From: Chamaecrista fasciculata
Lineage: Eukaryota; Streptophyta; Magnoliopsida; Fabales; Fabaceae
Length of the DNA: 64,000 nt
NCBI GenBank assembly: GCA_003254925.1
Contig: QANZ01017106.1
Coordinates: 317,300 to 381,299 of the forward strand
Direction: 5' to 3'
The notes beneath the pieces were generated by a model. The model searched no databases. It saw nothing but the letters and a program-made list of their open reading frames with translations, and was not told the DNA's origin. A program made the translations under genes and the position numbers. This document shows, piece after piece, positions 1-9,792 of the stretch; position 1 is the first letter of the stretch, and the number at the start of each line of letters is the position of its first letter.

Positions 1-446
1 GGAATTGGGACTAACTCAGGAAATCGAGAAAGTTGTGGTTTGGATTTTGGATGACATTCCCGTGCCTGATCCATGACCAAAATATCGTGAGACAATAGGA
101 ATTATGACAAGGTGGTATTTAGGTTAAATCGTTAAGTCGTTAAGCGATAACTCCCGTGTTTTGGGTAGTTGTGATGGCTTGCTAGAGTCCGCTCACAACT
201 TGTGAATCATAAGATGATTTGCTGCCAAACTTCACGTGAGGCCTGCTGGGTCACACATGAGCAGGATCAAGATGCTAATTTTTGGGACACGAATTAGGGT
301 TAATTCGTGAGTCACTTAGGTGACACAATTTAGGACATAGTTAAATGTCTTAGCACATTGAATCATGTCTTAAATAAATATCTATGATTGAGGTTTTAAA
401 TTTGTCATAGTTAAAATCAGGTCTTAAAATCTTTTTTTATTGTCAA
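1..446. other. No gene recognised; probable old repeat
   Basis: I see no long open frame, splice-consistent exons or RNA gene. Motifs such as gtgagtcac and gggtcacaca recur loosely, which suggests repeat-derived DNA, but I cannot assign a family. It borders the partial PIF/Harbinger-like element that follows. Confidence 0.3.
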
Positions 447-618
447 AGTAGAGATATGTTAGTAATTTTACAAGATAAAGGAGAGATAAATGATGAAAAT
501 AAAAGAGGGGGAGATAAAGGTAAAACAAACAACATTTGTAATTGTAGCTCTGATAGTAAAGGAGTACTGGGAGATAAAGGAGGATAAAGGCATCCTAACG
601 GAGTATCCAAACGCACCC
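447..618. mobile_element. Right end of a PIF/Harbinger-like element
   Basis: This segment closely matches the right end of the larger element at 42956-45494: the same order of gttagtaatttta, gataaaggagagataaa, tagtaaaggagtactgggag, and a terminus ending in tatccaaacgcaccc. It is followed by TAA (619-621). At the corresponding place in the response-regulator leader (about 2637) the same TAA begins the homologous sequence, so TAA fits a 3-bp target site of the PIF/Harbinger type. The left end was not found. No transposase is present. Confidence 0.55.
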
Positions 619-736
619 TAAGAGAGTAGTGTAGTGTGTGATTGATTTAAGATTACTATATAATGCAGAGATCATCTGGTGAGCAGTTTTCTCAAGGCTT
701 GAAAGTTCTTTCTGTCGTAGCTTCTCATCCTTGAGT
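619..736 (+). pseudogene. 5' fragment of a type-B response-regulator-like gene
   Basis: Positions 619-719 nearly repeat the leader and first codons of the gene at 2680: the taagagagtagtgtagtgtg leader, then an ATG at 663 opening MQRSSGEQFSQGLKVLSVV. After that the match stops and the frame ends at once in a short repeated tagcttctcatcc sequence. Only the first 19 or so codons survive and no downstream exons follow. It looks like a dead duplicate cut at an internal breakpoint. Confidence 0.75.
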
Positions 737-1184
737 GGTAGCTTCTCATCCTTTTCTTCCCTCTTTTGGTCCTTTTCTCTTGATGGTCTAGGTTTTTCTT
801 GAAATCACTCAAATGTGTTGATTTGCTTGATCAGTGAGCTTCACTTTTCATTCTTCCAACCTCCATAGCCATCTTGGAAACTACACAAGCTTGGGTGAAC
901 AATTCCAAACTTCATTTTCGGCCAAAATGAAGGTATACCCGAAAAACATCAAATTCTTCATTTTTCTTGATGCTTCTTGTTGGAATGGACCATTTGATGA
1001 TACTCTATCATGCTAGGAACCTTTAGAATCTATCAACATTCATAATATTGAGATTTGGGACTGACTTAACTCTAGGGTTCAAAAGTGACGAAAATTTAGA
1101 GAATTTGGGGATTTTAACCAAATCTCTTTGTTTTCATAAAATTGGTGGTTCAAATGAGTTTGTTCAAATCTATTTGTACTCTGT

Positions 1185-1490
1185 TCTATAGATAGGTTTT
1201 TCGTTGGTACTCTGTTCTTTCAAAAGTGACACTTTAATATCATGTTCTTTGCACCATTAACATTTTGGTACCATGTTCTTTTAAAAGTGACATTTTGGTA
1301 CCATGTTCTTTCACGATTTGTTACCATGTTCTATCTGTTTTAGGGTACCAAAGTCTTAATGGTGCAAAGAACAAGGTACCAAAATGTCACTTTTGAAAGA
1401 CAGGATATCAAAATGTTAACGGTGCAAAGAACAAGATATCAAAGTGTCACTTTTAAAAGAATAGGGTACTAAAGTAAAATTGGTCCATAA
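1185..1490. repeat. Foldback repeat, arms about 130 bp
   Basis: The left half (ggtactctgttctttcaaaa, ttctttgcaccattaac, ttttggtacc) is repeated as its reverse complement in the right half (ggtgcaaagaacaaggtacc, gtcacttttgaaaga, agaatagggtact). Short sub-repeats occur within each arm. It resembles a non-autonomous foldback transposon. I did not find a clean target-site duplication, so the superfamily is open. Confidence 0.6.
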
Positions 1491-2034
1491 AACAATACTA
1501 AAAAGTAATTTACCCTTTTCTTGAATTTTCGAATTCGAGGGCACTGAATCTCCGAATCTTGAATTTTAGGGATAGGGCCCGGGAAAACAATTCTTGGAAT
1601 TCTTGGAAAACAATTCTTGGAAAACACTGAGAATCTACATTTTGGCCAAATTTGTTTTTTAATTAGTCACATGCATGTCTAACCAACAACTAACTAATCT
1701 AACAGACTAACAATTTGCTTTCAGTAATTTACAGTTTATCCTTAGATATGCACTCTCTTCAATAACGCTTACATAAACCTTTAAACATTTTTAACTAAAG
1801 TTTACTAGTACTATGAGCTGAAACATGTGCCCATATAGAATTCTATATATATAGCCTTATTTGTTTTTAACTAAAGTGTAAAGATATTATATATATATAA
1901 ATTAAATGATATTTCAAAATTTAATTTTAAAAAAGTTATATATATATATACATAATTACAAATTAATCTTTTTAGTACAAGTTTTTCTATAAAATATTAA
2001 ATTTATATATTTAGTGTCACATTTTAAAAATGAA

Positions 2035-2679
2035 AATATTTTGATTTTCAAACACTTTTAAAACAATGTAAAATATTTATTATCATATAAAAAGACTTTA
2101 TAGGAGTTCGTATGGGATGCAGCTTCAACCGTTTCTATTCTTATTGACTAATGAGCTGTATTTTCGAATATTTACCAAAATCTTTTTATATTGTCAAAGT
2201 TTGAATTGAAATGGTTTTAAATGATATATTTTTATAAATTTAAATTTTAAAATAATATTCACATTATCCTTTACGAATTAGCTAGGAAAAACAGAAAATT
2301 CTACATTCTTATTGATCTACATTTTCGAATATTTTGCAAAAAAAAATTTATATATTGTCAAAGTTAAAATTGAAATGGTTTTAAATGAAATATCATTTAA
2401 ATAATTTTATAAATTTGAATTTTAAAATAATAATCACATTATCTTTTACGAATTAGGATAAATAAACTTCTATATTCTTATTAAGCTACATTTTCGAATA
2501 TATCTTCAAATTTAGAAAAACATATTCACATATCCTTCAGGAATTAGGATAAACAAAATTCTCTCTCTTGATCTATATATATCTTATTTGTGGAATTTTC
2601 ATTTTATTTTCCACATCCTCTTTGCCCTAGCAAAAACTAAGAGAGTAGTGTAGTGTGTGATTGATTTGAGATTACTATA
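2035..2679 (+). promoter_or_regulatory. Duplicated promoter and leader of the response-regulator-like gene
   Basis: Segments of this region recur upstream of the broken copy: gattttcaaacacttt plus tatttattatcatataaaa (2040-2095 and 4258-4315), and a block with ttctctctcttgatctatatata (2505-2600 and 4905-5010). A TATATATAT run at about 2574-2582 lies about 100 bp before the ATG at 2680, a plausible TATA box. Conservation of these blocks between copies is the main support. No regulator site is claimed. Confidence 0.45.
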
Positions 2680-3850
2680 ATGCAGAGATCATCCGGTGAG
2701 CAGTTTTCTCAAGGCTTGAAAGTTCTTTCTGTCGTAAAGGATGACTTGGAAAATCCATCAATTGAGAAAATGTGTTCAGTATGTAAATATCAGGGTAAGT
2801 ATTTTCTTTCTTTCCTTATCTGTTTCATAATTATATTTTTGGATAGTTCGTATATGTTTTATTTTTTCTGACGGATCATATTTTAAATTTTAATTAAATG
2901 AAGTTTAAAAAATGATGTTGTGCAATAATTTCATCAGATGATACAGTAGAGTCTGCCAAGCATGCACTTGAAAAGGGGGCTTGTGATTATTTGGTGAAGC
3001 CTATTAGTCAACAAGTTGTGAATACCACTTGGCATCATGTTGGGAAGAGGAGGCTAATGATGAACAAGGATCAGAATAATAATATGAAAAATAATATGAT
3101 GATGATGATGAACATGGTTCAAAATAAAGGACAAGAGAGTACTCATGAAGATATTATTGAAGAGACAAAGAAGCATCGTCTAAATTGGACGCCTGAATTG
3201 CATGATCAATTTCTCAATGCCATTAAACATCTTGGTGGCCTTGATGGTATGATTCTGGAAACTTCTATATATATAATTATTATACTAATTAATAGTAATT
3301 TTAATTAATTGTATGATGAATAATTAATTAATGTATTATATATAATCAACTAAGTCGACCTTTATTTGTTTGCTAAATATTTCAGACGCTATGCCAAAGG
3401 ATATTCTGCAGCTGATGAATGTCCCAAATTTAACCAGGAAACATGTTGCGAGCCACTTGCAGGTTAATCTTAATTACCCTCTTTTCCTTTGCTTTTCATG
3501 TACATTAATTCTCACAACATTTTTCTTTTTGAGATTGCACATTATATTTAGTTTAACTATATATATAACTTTATACACACACATTACACATATATTAATT
3601 AACATGCATTTTTGTATACCTATATATTAATGGACAGAAATACAAGATTGAAGTGGAGAGAAAAAAAGCAGAAGAAAAGCGTCATGAAGCGATTGATCTT
3701 CTTCCCATGAATTCTATGGATGAGGTTACAAGTAATAATAATGATATTGTTAATAATATCACTGCCGAAAGTTTGGGTTTATCTGAGGAAATCGCTGCAA
3801 TATTATTTCAGCCGACTAGTAGTCCAAGTCTTGATGATATATTTAAGTAA
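2680..3850 (+). CDS. Type-B response-regulator-like protein with truncated receiver and GARP/Myb DNA-binding domain
   Basis: Four exons join in frame with GT-AG introns: 2680-2794, 2938-3246, 3386-3462, 3638-3850, giving 237 residues. Type-B regulators normally receive phosphate from the cytokinin phosphorelay and bind DNA in the nucleus through a GARP/Myb domain. Here residues 11-20 (GLKVLSVVKD) match the first receiver strand, and GACDYLVKPI keeps the conserved lysine. The middle of the receiver, which carries the phosphate-accepting aspartate, is absent, and intron 1 (143 bp) has no room for it. The GARP domain looks complete, from KKHRLNWTPELHDQF through LTRKHVASHLQKYK across exons 2-4. 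The tail is short (70 codons in exon 4) and acidic, far shorter than in ordinary type-B proteins. It may be a phosphate-independent DNA-binding protein or an early pseudogene. A Met/Asn run follows the receiver remnant. Confidence 0.75.
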
Positions 3851-4254
3851 TATCTATGCACGTGCATGTCTGGAACATCTTTGACGTCAACAACTCTTTC
3901 TTTACTAAACCTTTTCTTTCTTGGATTGAAGAAAATTGCAAAAACAATACTGTTTTACTCAGTACAATCTGGGGAACTCTTTTCATTTATATTCTTAGAA
4001 ATATTTGGCTTGAGTCTGACCCAAATAAAAAGAGAAAAAAACTTAGATAAAATTCTATAAATATTTGTTATAAGATTCCTCCTAACAAATTTAATTTACA
4101 TTCTCACATTAGTGTTGTTTGATTTTTCCAATTTCACTTAGGGACCTGAGCTTCTTGCCGTTAAGCTCTTACGATACGTTTTTTTTCATCAATTTTAATA
4201 GAAAATGCTGATGATATATCACAATTTTAGCTACTAATTTTCAATATATCTATT
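3851..4254 (+). other. 3' flank of the response-regulator-like gene
   Basis: Contains gcttgagtctgacccaaata and ttgttataagatt (about 4008-4080), which recur at 7663-7770 beyond the broken copy. The duplicated unit therefore extended past the coding region. From about 4128 a repeat fragment (cacttagggacctgagcttctt, ccgttaagctctta) matches 46835-46950. No separate gene is seen. Confidence 0.45.
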
Positions 4255-4575
4255 TTTTGATTTTCAAACACTTTAAAATAATGTAAAATATTTATTATCA
4301 TATAAAATGACTTTCAAAATTTATAACTGAAACTACATTCGGTTCGCAACAAATAAAATGTATGCATTGTAAAACTACAGAGGACCTAAATAACAATGTG
4401 GTGACGTCTACCCGTAGAGAAATTCTCTCTATATATGTATATATATCAATGTGACCTTATTTGTTATATTTTGTGTTTATTCTTCTGATTCTCTTTGCCC
4501 AAAGACTAAGTGAGTAGTGCTTCTTTTGATGGCCAAAGACTAAGTGAGTAGTGTGATCGACTTGATATTGCGATA
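4255..4575 (+). promoter_or_regulatory. Promoter-like region of the broken response-regulator copy
   Basis: Begins with the same gattttcaaacacttt block as the intact copy, has TATATATGTATATATAT at about 4430-4447, and ends in a leader containing two copies of caaagactaagtgagtagtg (about 4500 and 4534), which resembles the intact gene's leader. The leader duplication is specific to this copy. It leads to the ATG at 4576. Confidence 0.4.
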
Positions 4576-4904
4576 ATGACACCACCAGACGATGAGAAGT
4601 TTAATCCTAAAGGCTTGAAAGTTCTGTTAATAGTCAAGAATGATTCCCAAAATCTAACTATTGATGAAATGTTTTCAAGCCGTGAATATCATGCTAGTCA
4701 GAACTTTCTTTCTGAAGATCAAAAGCTTCATACGAACTTTCAACGGCTTGACTTCTATCAAATTCTAATGATTTTTCAATGAATTTTTTATTTCATCAAC
4801 AAACTTTTGATCTCTAGTTGTTAGCTTTTTTTCTTAATTGAAGAAATGCTTTCAAGATGTAATTGTCTTTCTTCCTTTCCTTTCTTTCTTAAATAAAAAA
4901 TTTT

Positions 4905-5065
4905 TGAAATAATTTTATAACTTCAAATTTAGAAAAACATATTCACATATCCTCCCAGAATTAGGATAAACAAAATTCTCTCTCTTGATCTATATATACC
5001 TTATTTGTGAAATTTTTATTGTATTCGATCTTCGCAACCTGTTTACCCTAAGATTAAGAGTAGTG
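4905..5065 (+). repeat. Third copy of the response-regulator promoter block
   Basis: Nearly repeats 2505-2660: cttcaaatttagaaaaacat, acatatcctcccagaattagg, ttctctctcttgatctatat, then a decayed leader with aagattaagagtagtgtatg. No ATG-led coding sequence follows. It sits inside the broken copy, so the cluster arose by more than one duplication or by an unequal exchange. Confidence 0.7.
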
Positions 5066-5846
5066 TATGATCATGATGCATGCTCTTTACATCCGGTTAT
5101 TATTTAAGGAAAAAAGTAAAATAAAACTACACATTCTTTATATTATTATCATCAAGATGCATGCTTTTAAATATTTTCCTTCTTTTATTTATTACCATTA
5201 AATATATTATGATTTTTACAATTCATAAGCCACTTAGATAAATCTCATGTTCAAAAAATTAAATTAATTTCATAAAAATATATATTTATCTATCTAATTT
5301 TACTTTACTATAAATTCTTCCACTTTGAGAAACAAGTACTTCTTTTTTAGTAGTGGGTTGGGCAACATCACAATGTTGATGACAAATCTTGCTTCAGCTA
5401 ATTCGCAATTCTTCATTCAATTTTGTGTAAAATTATCTCAAACTACATTTAAGAGGAAAATTCAAGCCAAATTGGGAGTTAAAGAAAATGGTGTAAAAAA
5501 AGACTTTGTTCTAACTTTATAAGATGATTGGAATGCGGGAGTTTTTGTTGTACTATGAATAATATGCAAACCTAAATTCTCACGTTATATTTATGCTAAT
5601 TTTTGTTGATGGTATGATTCTGGAAACTTTTATATATATATATATATATATATATGATTATTATACTAATAGTAGTTTTAATTGTATGATGAATAATTAA
5701 TAATGTATTATAATCAAATAACTTGACCTTGATTTGTTTACTAATATTATTTTAGACGCTATGCCAAAGAAAATTCTACAGTGGATGAATGTCCTAGGTT
5801 TAACCAGGGAACATGTTGCGAACCACTTGCAGGTTAATCTTAATTA

Positions 5847-6402
5847 TAGTGTTGGTAAAACCCGATCGGACCAGATAGTCCGACCAGTTCAACCGTCAAC
5901 CAACCACTAGAACGAATTGGTTCAACCTAAAATTCAAATTAGCAGTTAAACCGAATTTAATCGGTTAGAACCGTTGAACTGACAGTCCAACCGCCTACCA
6001 ATTTATTTTTTAATAATTTCACATTTTAAATTTATAATAAAAAAGTTAATAAAATCAGATCTAAAACTCACTGAATTTATTTTATTTTATGAAAAAAATT
6101 ATTTGATTTGCATAAAATTTATTACATTTGTATGTGTTATGTTGTCTTTATTTTATGTCTTTGTATTATTCTAGTAATATATTCTAAAACCTCTATTTTA
6201 GTTTAACAAAAAAAAATTGAAATGTTGAATTATTAATTTTAATTGTGTATATCATATTTATATTTTATATATAATAAGAGTAATTAATATTTATTATCTA
6301 TTACATTATTTGGTTCGACTGATGATTTAACCGGTTAAACCGATCAAACTATGAATCGAACACTTATCCAAGTCATTGAACGGTTCGGTCTTGATAACAT
6401 TG
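5847..6402. mobile_element. hAT-type MITE in an intron of the broken copy
   Basis: The left end reads tagtgttggtaaaacc and the right end, reversed, caatgttatcaagaccg. Both match the CAGTGTTGTCAAAACC pattern of plant hAT ends. The element is flanked by ttaatta (5840-5846 and 6403-6409). Intron 3 of the intact paralogue has a single taatcttaattaccc at the same spot, which gives the empty site. There is no transposase. The interior has ccggttaaaccg-like subterminal repeats and a long AT stretch. Confidence 0.8.
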
Positions 6403-7126
6403 TTAATTACCCTATTTTCCTTTGCTTTTCATATACATTAATTCTCACAACACATATTTTCTGAGATTGCACATTATATTTAGTTCAACTTATATAACTT
6501 TATACACACACATATTACACATATATTAATTAACATGCATTTTTGTATACCTATATTAATAGACAGAAATACAAGATTGGCGTGGAGAGAAGAGAAGCAG
6601 AAGAAAAGCGTCATCAAGCGATTAATCTTCTTCCTATGAATTCTATGGATGAGATTACAACAAGTGCTCGTAAGTCCTAATAATAATGATCTTGTTAATA
6701 ATATCACTGCCAAAAGTTTGGGTTTATGATCTGAGGACATCGCTTTAATATTGTTTCAGCCGAGTAGTAGTAGTCCAAAGTCTTAATGATATATTCAAGT
6801 AATATATATGCGCATGTGCACATATGTTCTTCCTTCTAATGTATCACGTGTTTAAACAAATTGTTTTTTAGTTATTAAATTACATCTTATTTTTATATTT
6901 TTTAGTCATTAAATTAATTATGCTTAGTTATAGTATTTTTTTTAAAGAAAAAAAGTAAAGTTATGATACGTAGTATTTATAAATTTTATGATATAATTCA
7001 TTATATTTATAGACATTAAATCTTTGTTTATTTAAAATATCTCATTTTATTATGTTAAATTGTTGATTCTTTTTTTTAAAAAAAATCCTCAAAGAGGTCA
7101 AGAATCATACCTTAGTGGGATACAAG

Positions 7127-7566
7127 TAGGGGTGCTCATGGGTAGGTTATAGGTAGAGTACTATGGTCCTGAACCCTATAAGAGCGAGTATCAAAATTAA
7201 TCCCCAACTTGCTGGGTAGTCTAATTCCCATACCTGAATTTGGACTCAGAAAAATTTTAAAATAAATTATTTTTTATTGATATAAAACTTATTTTCATCC
7301 AACTTCTTACATCTATAATTACTAAAAAATAAAAAAAATAAAAAAAATCATAAATAAAAAGTTTAATTATTTTTAAACAAAAATTTTTAAAGTAATATAT
7401 ATTTTATATAAAAATAAATATTTATTATTATTGATAAGGTATGGGTAGGATATGGGTAGGGTACCACCATATCCGGATCCGGATCCATTAAAGTTGGGTC
7501 CCGGTTCAGACCTATAAAGTAAAATTTCAAGGTCCTCATTAGGTCTAGATTTTTTTGTCATCCCTA
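7127..7566. mobile_element. hAT-like MITE, 440 bp
   Basis: Starts TAGGGGTGCTCATGGG and ends TGTCATCCCTA. The reversed ends share TAGGGRTG. Flanks are gatacaag (7119-7126) and gatccaag (7567-7574), an 8-bp duplication with one mismatch, as expected for hAT. The interior has ggatccggatcc and repeated atgggtagg. No protein is encoded. Confidence 0.65.
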
Positions 7567-7662
7567 GATCCAAGTGCTTACTATTGGTTATACTTTTTAA
7601 AACCAAAACAAAAAAGAGTTTTAAAAATTAAAAATAAAAATAAATCCATTTTCTATGAAAAC

Positions 7663-7770
7663 GGATTGAGTCTGATCTCAATAAAAAGAGGAAAAATTTA
7701 AGTAAAGTTCCTTATATGTTTGTTATAAGATTTTTCCATTCAAAAGTTTGATTTACATTCTCTCTCTATG
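7663..7770 (+). repeat. Copy of the response-regulator 3' flank
   Basis: Matches 4008-4105 in order: ttgagtctgatctcaataaa, then tttgttataagattttt and gatttacattctc. It marks the outer end of the second duplicated unit, displaced by later insertions at 6803-7660. Confidence 0.6.
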
Positions 7771-7977
7771 TTTGGTTATACAAAGAGGTGAGTTTAATAT
7801 TCTCTCACTACCATGATTGGTCATACATAAAATTTTTACCATGTGTCAAATGTTTATTGAGAACTCTTACAGCAAAGATATAAAAAACTTTACCTAACTC
7901 GCCCATGAAAATAAAAGTGTGTCCAGACATGAGTCAACTCCTCGGGTTTATACTTCTAACCATGCATGTATATTTAC

Positions 7978-9018
7978 GAGAAAACTTACTATTTGATCCT
8001 TAAATTATATTTATACTGAGTCAACTAATCAGTCCATAAATAATCAAAATATACTACGTACTCAGTCCCTGAATTATTGTAATTGTCAACAATTTGCTCC
8101 CTGAGTCAAGTTTAAGGACCAAATAGTATAAATTTATTACAAATTCAAGGACAAAAAAGTATAAAATTAGTTCAAATTCAATGACCCAAAGAACCGGATT
8201 TGGGGTTGGACCGGGAAAAACCGGCCCAAAATCAGATTTTTTTTTGCAGCCTTCTTTTTAAAGTTTGGGATAAAACTATACTTCTGCCCCCCAAACTTTC
8301 TAATTTCTAGGCTCCTACCCCCTTTATTCTTTGAAACATCACATTAAGACCCTTAAAACTACTCAACTCCTCCACTATTGTATTCCTCATTTTGTCTACA
8401 ACACTCCCATACCTTTGTTTCATTCTCATAATTATTTTCAACGTAACTTACAAACACTTCTTTCACTTCTTTACTTTTCAGTTTAGTCCCTGACAGATTC
8501 TCTTTCATACTTTTACCTCTTTTTTCACCTATTTTACCATTCATTAGTTATATCCTTCCAAAGTCTCCTTGTAAATTATACTTCCATAATTATTTTATGC
8601 CTCTTAAACTCTATTATCTATCAAAAAGGTCCTTCTTCAACAATTGGGGTGTTACATCTCTTAGACCCCAAAAAAAATATAGAGGGTTTATATTTAATAT
8701 ATTAAAAATAATTATTTATTGCGTCATCCGGTCCAAATATCCGGTCCGACCGGTTCAACCGAACACTTGTCCGAGTCTTTGTCCGGTTCGGTTATGACAA
8801 CACTGCCCAATAGTATTAACTTAGTATAAATTGACGGATCAAAAAGTATAAAATTAGTTCAAATTCAAGGACCAAGTAGTATTAATAATTTCGTACAAAT
8901 TCAAAGATTAAAAAATAATAAAATTAGTTCAAATTCAAGGACTAAATCGTTATTAGAGACAAAATAGTTGATAATTGAAATATTTCGGAGACCAAATCGT
9001 GTAATAATAGATTTTCTC
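7978..9018. mobile_element. Foldback element of the 'tttggtcc' type, split by a hAT-like insert
   Basis: The left end (gagaaaacttactatttgat) and the reversed right end (agagaaaatctattattaca) are related, and the sub-repeats attagttcaaattcaaggac occur on both sides of the insert. A relative is at 44036-44230. The insert at about 8195-8805 divides it. Confidence 0.5.
8195..8805. mobile_element. hAT-like element, right end clear, left end decayed
   Basis: The right terminus ggttcggttatgacaacactg is the same class as the element at 5847-6402. The left end begins near aaccggatttggggttgg and lacks a good terminal repeat. Flanks cccaaaga and cccaatag are a possible decayed 8-bp duplication. No coding content is seen. 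Confidence 0.45.
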
Positions 9019-9036
9019 TATATTTATATTAGAAGA

Positions 9037-9618
9037 GGTTAAAGTGCACTTTTGGTCCTACAACTTTGGCAAAGGTCTCAATTTGGTCCCATAACTTTAT
9101 TTGTTGCAATTTTGGTCCTATAACTTTGGCAAAGGTCTCAATTTGGTCCCGTAACTTTTTTTGTTGCAATTTTGATCCTATAACTTCTAAAAACGTCCCA
9201 CCGTTGGTCCCAAGCTTATTTTAATCCATTTTCTGCCGTTTAAGATGAACTGACATAATGAGTGATGACGTGGCAAATATGGATGAAGTGGATTTAACGG
9301 TATATAATGAATAAAAATCAACTTGGGACCAACGGTGAGATGTTTTCAAAAGTTATGGGACCAAAATTGCAACAAAAAAAAAGTTATGAGACCAAATTGA
9401 GACCTTTGCCAAAGTTATGGGACCAAAATTGCAACAAAAAAATTTATAGGACCAAATTGAGACCTTTGCCAAAGTTATGGGACCAAAATTGCAACAAAAA
9501 AATTTATAGAACCAAATTGAGACTTTTGCCAAAGTTATAGACTAAAATTGCAAAAAGAATTTATAGGACTAAATTGAGACCTTTGCCAAAATTATGAAAT
9601 CAAAATTACACTTTAGGC
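9037..9618. mobile_element. Foldback element with tandem sub-repeats (Mutator-like group)
   Basis: Begins ggttaaagtgcacttttggt and ends, reversed, gcctaaagtgtaattttg. The left arm has two 70-bp-class units (acaactttggcaaaggtctc, gttgcaattttggtcc) and the right arm has four inverted units. Flanks attagaaga and tatcaaaga are a poor 9-bp match, so this is an old insertion. It ends only 174 bp before the oxidoreductase ATG. Confidence 0.55.
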
Positions 9619-9792
9619 TATCAAAGATCGATGAAAGTGGTGAGAAAATACATGTACCGATTACTTTAGTGCCACCTCAGCACACCTCTTATCGGTATCA
9701 TTTCAAAACAAAACACACCGTATATGGATATTCATATCACTTAGTAGTTAGTGAGTAGTACCCTCCCTCACTCACCGATCCCAATTCCCAAA

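Larger units (their letters stand above)
4576..6802 (+). pseudogene. Broken tandem copy of the response-regulator-like gene
   Basis: Exon 1 starts at 4576 (MTPPDDEKFNPKGLKVLLIV) and resembles the intact copy up to about 4690. Exon 2, which held the end of the receiver and most of the DNA-binding domain, is missing; unrelated sequence and a third promoter-like copy lie there instead. The intron-2 start reappears at about 5606, exon 3 at 5756-5832 (77 bp, the same length as in the intact copy, DAMPKKILQW through HVANHLQ), and exon 4 at 6567-6802. Exon 4 has an in-frame stop at 6678-6680 and later indels. Intron 3 holds a 556-bp hAT-type element. The copy cannot make a functional protein. Confidence 0.85.

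Noticed and set aside
9307..9540. 77-residue frame with repeated RTKLRPLPKLWDQNCN units
   Set aside because: It is the tandem sub-repeat of the 9037-9618 foldback element read as protein; no start context or conservation.
9037..9618. CRISPR-like array of regularly spaced repeats
   Set aside because: Units are inverted around a centre, spacers are not unique, and this is plant nuclear DNA.
9751..9792. Upstream extension of the oxidoreductase start
   Set aside because: The first codon there is GTG, not ATG; the ATG at 9793 has good context and gives the family's usual length.
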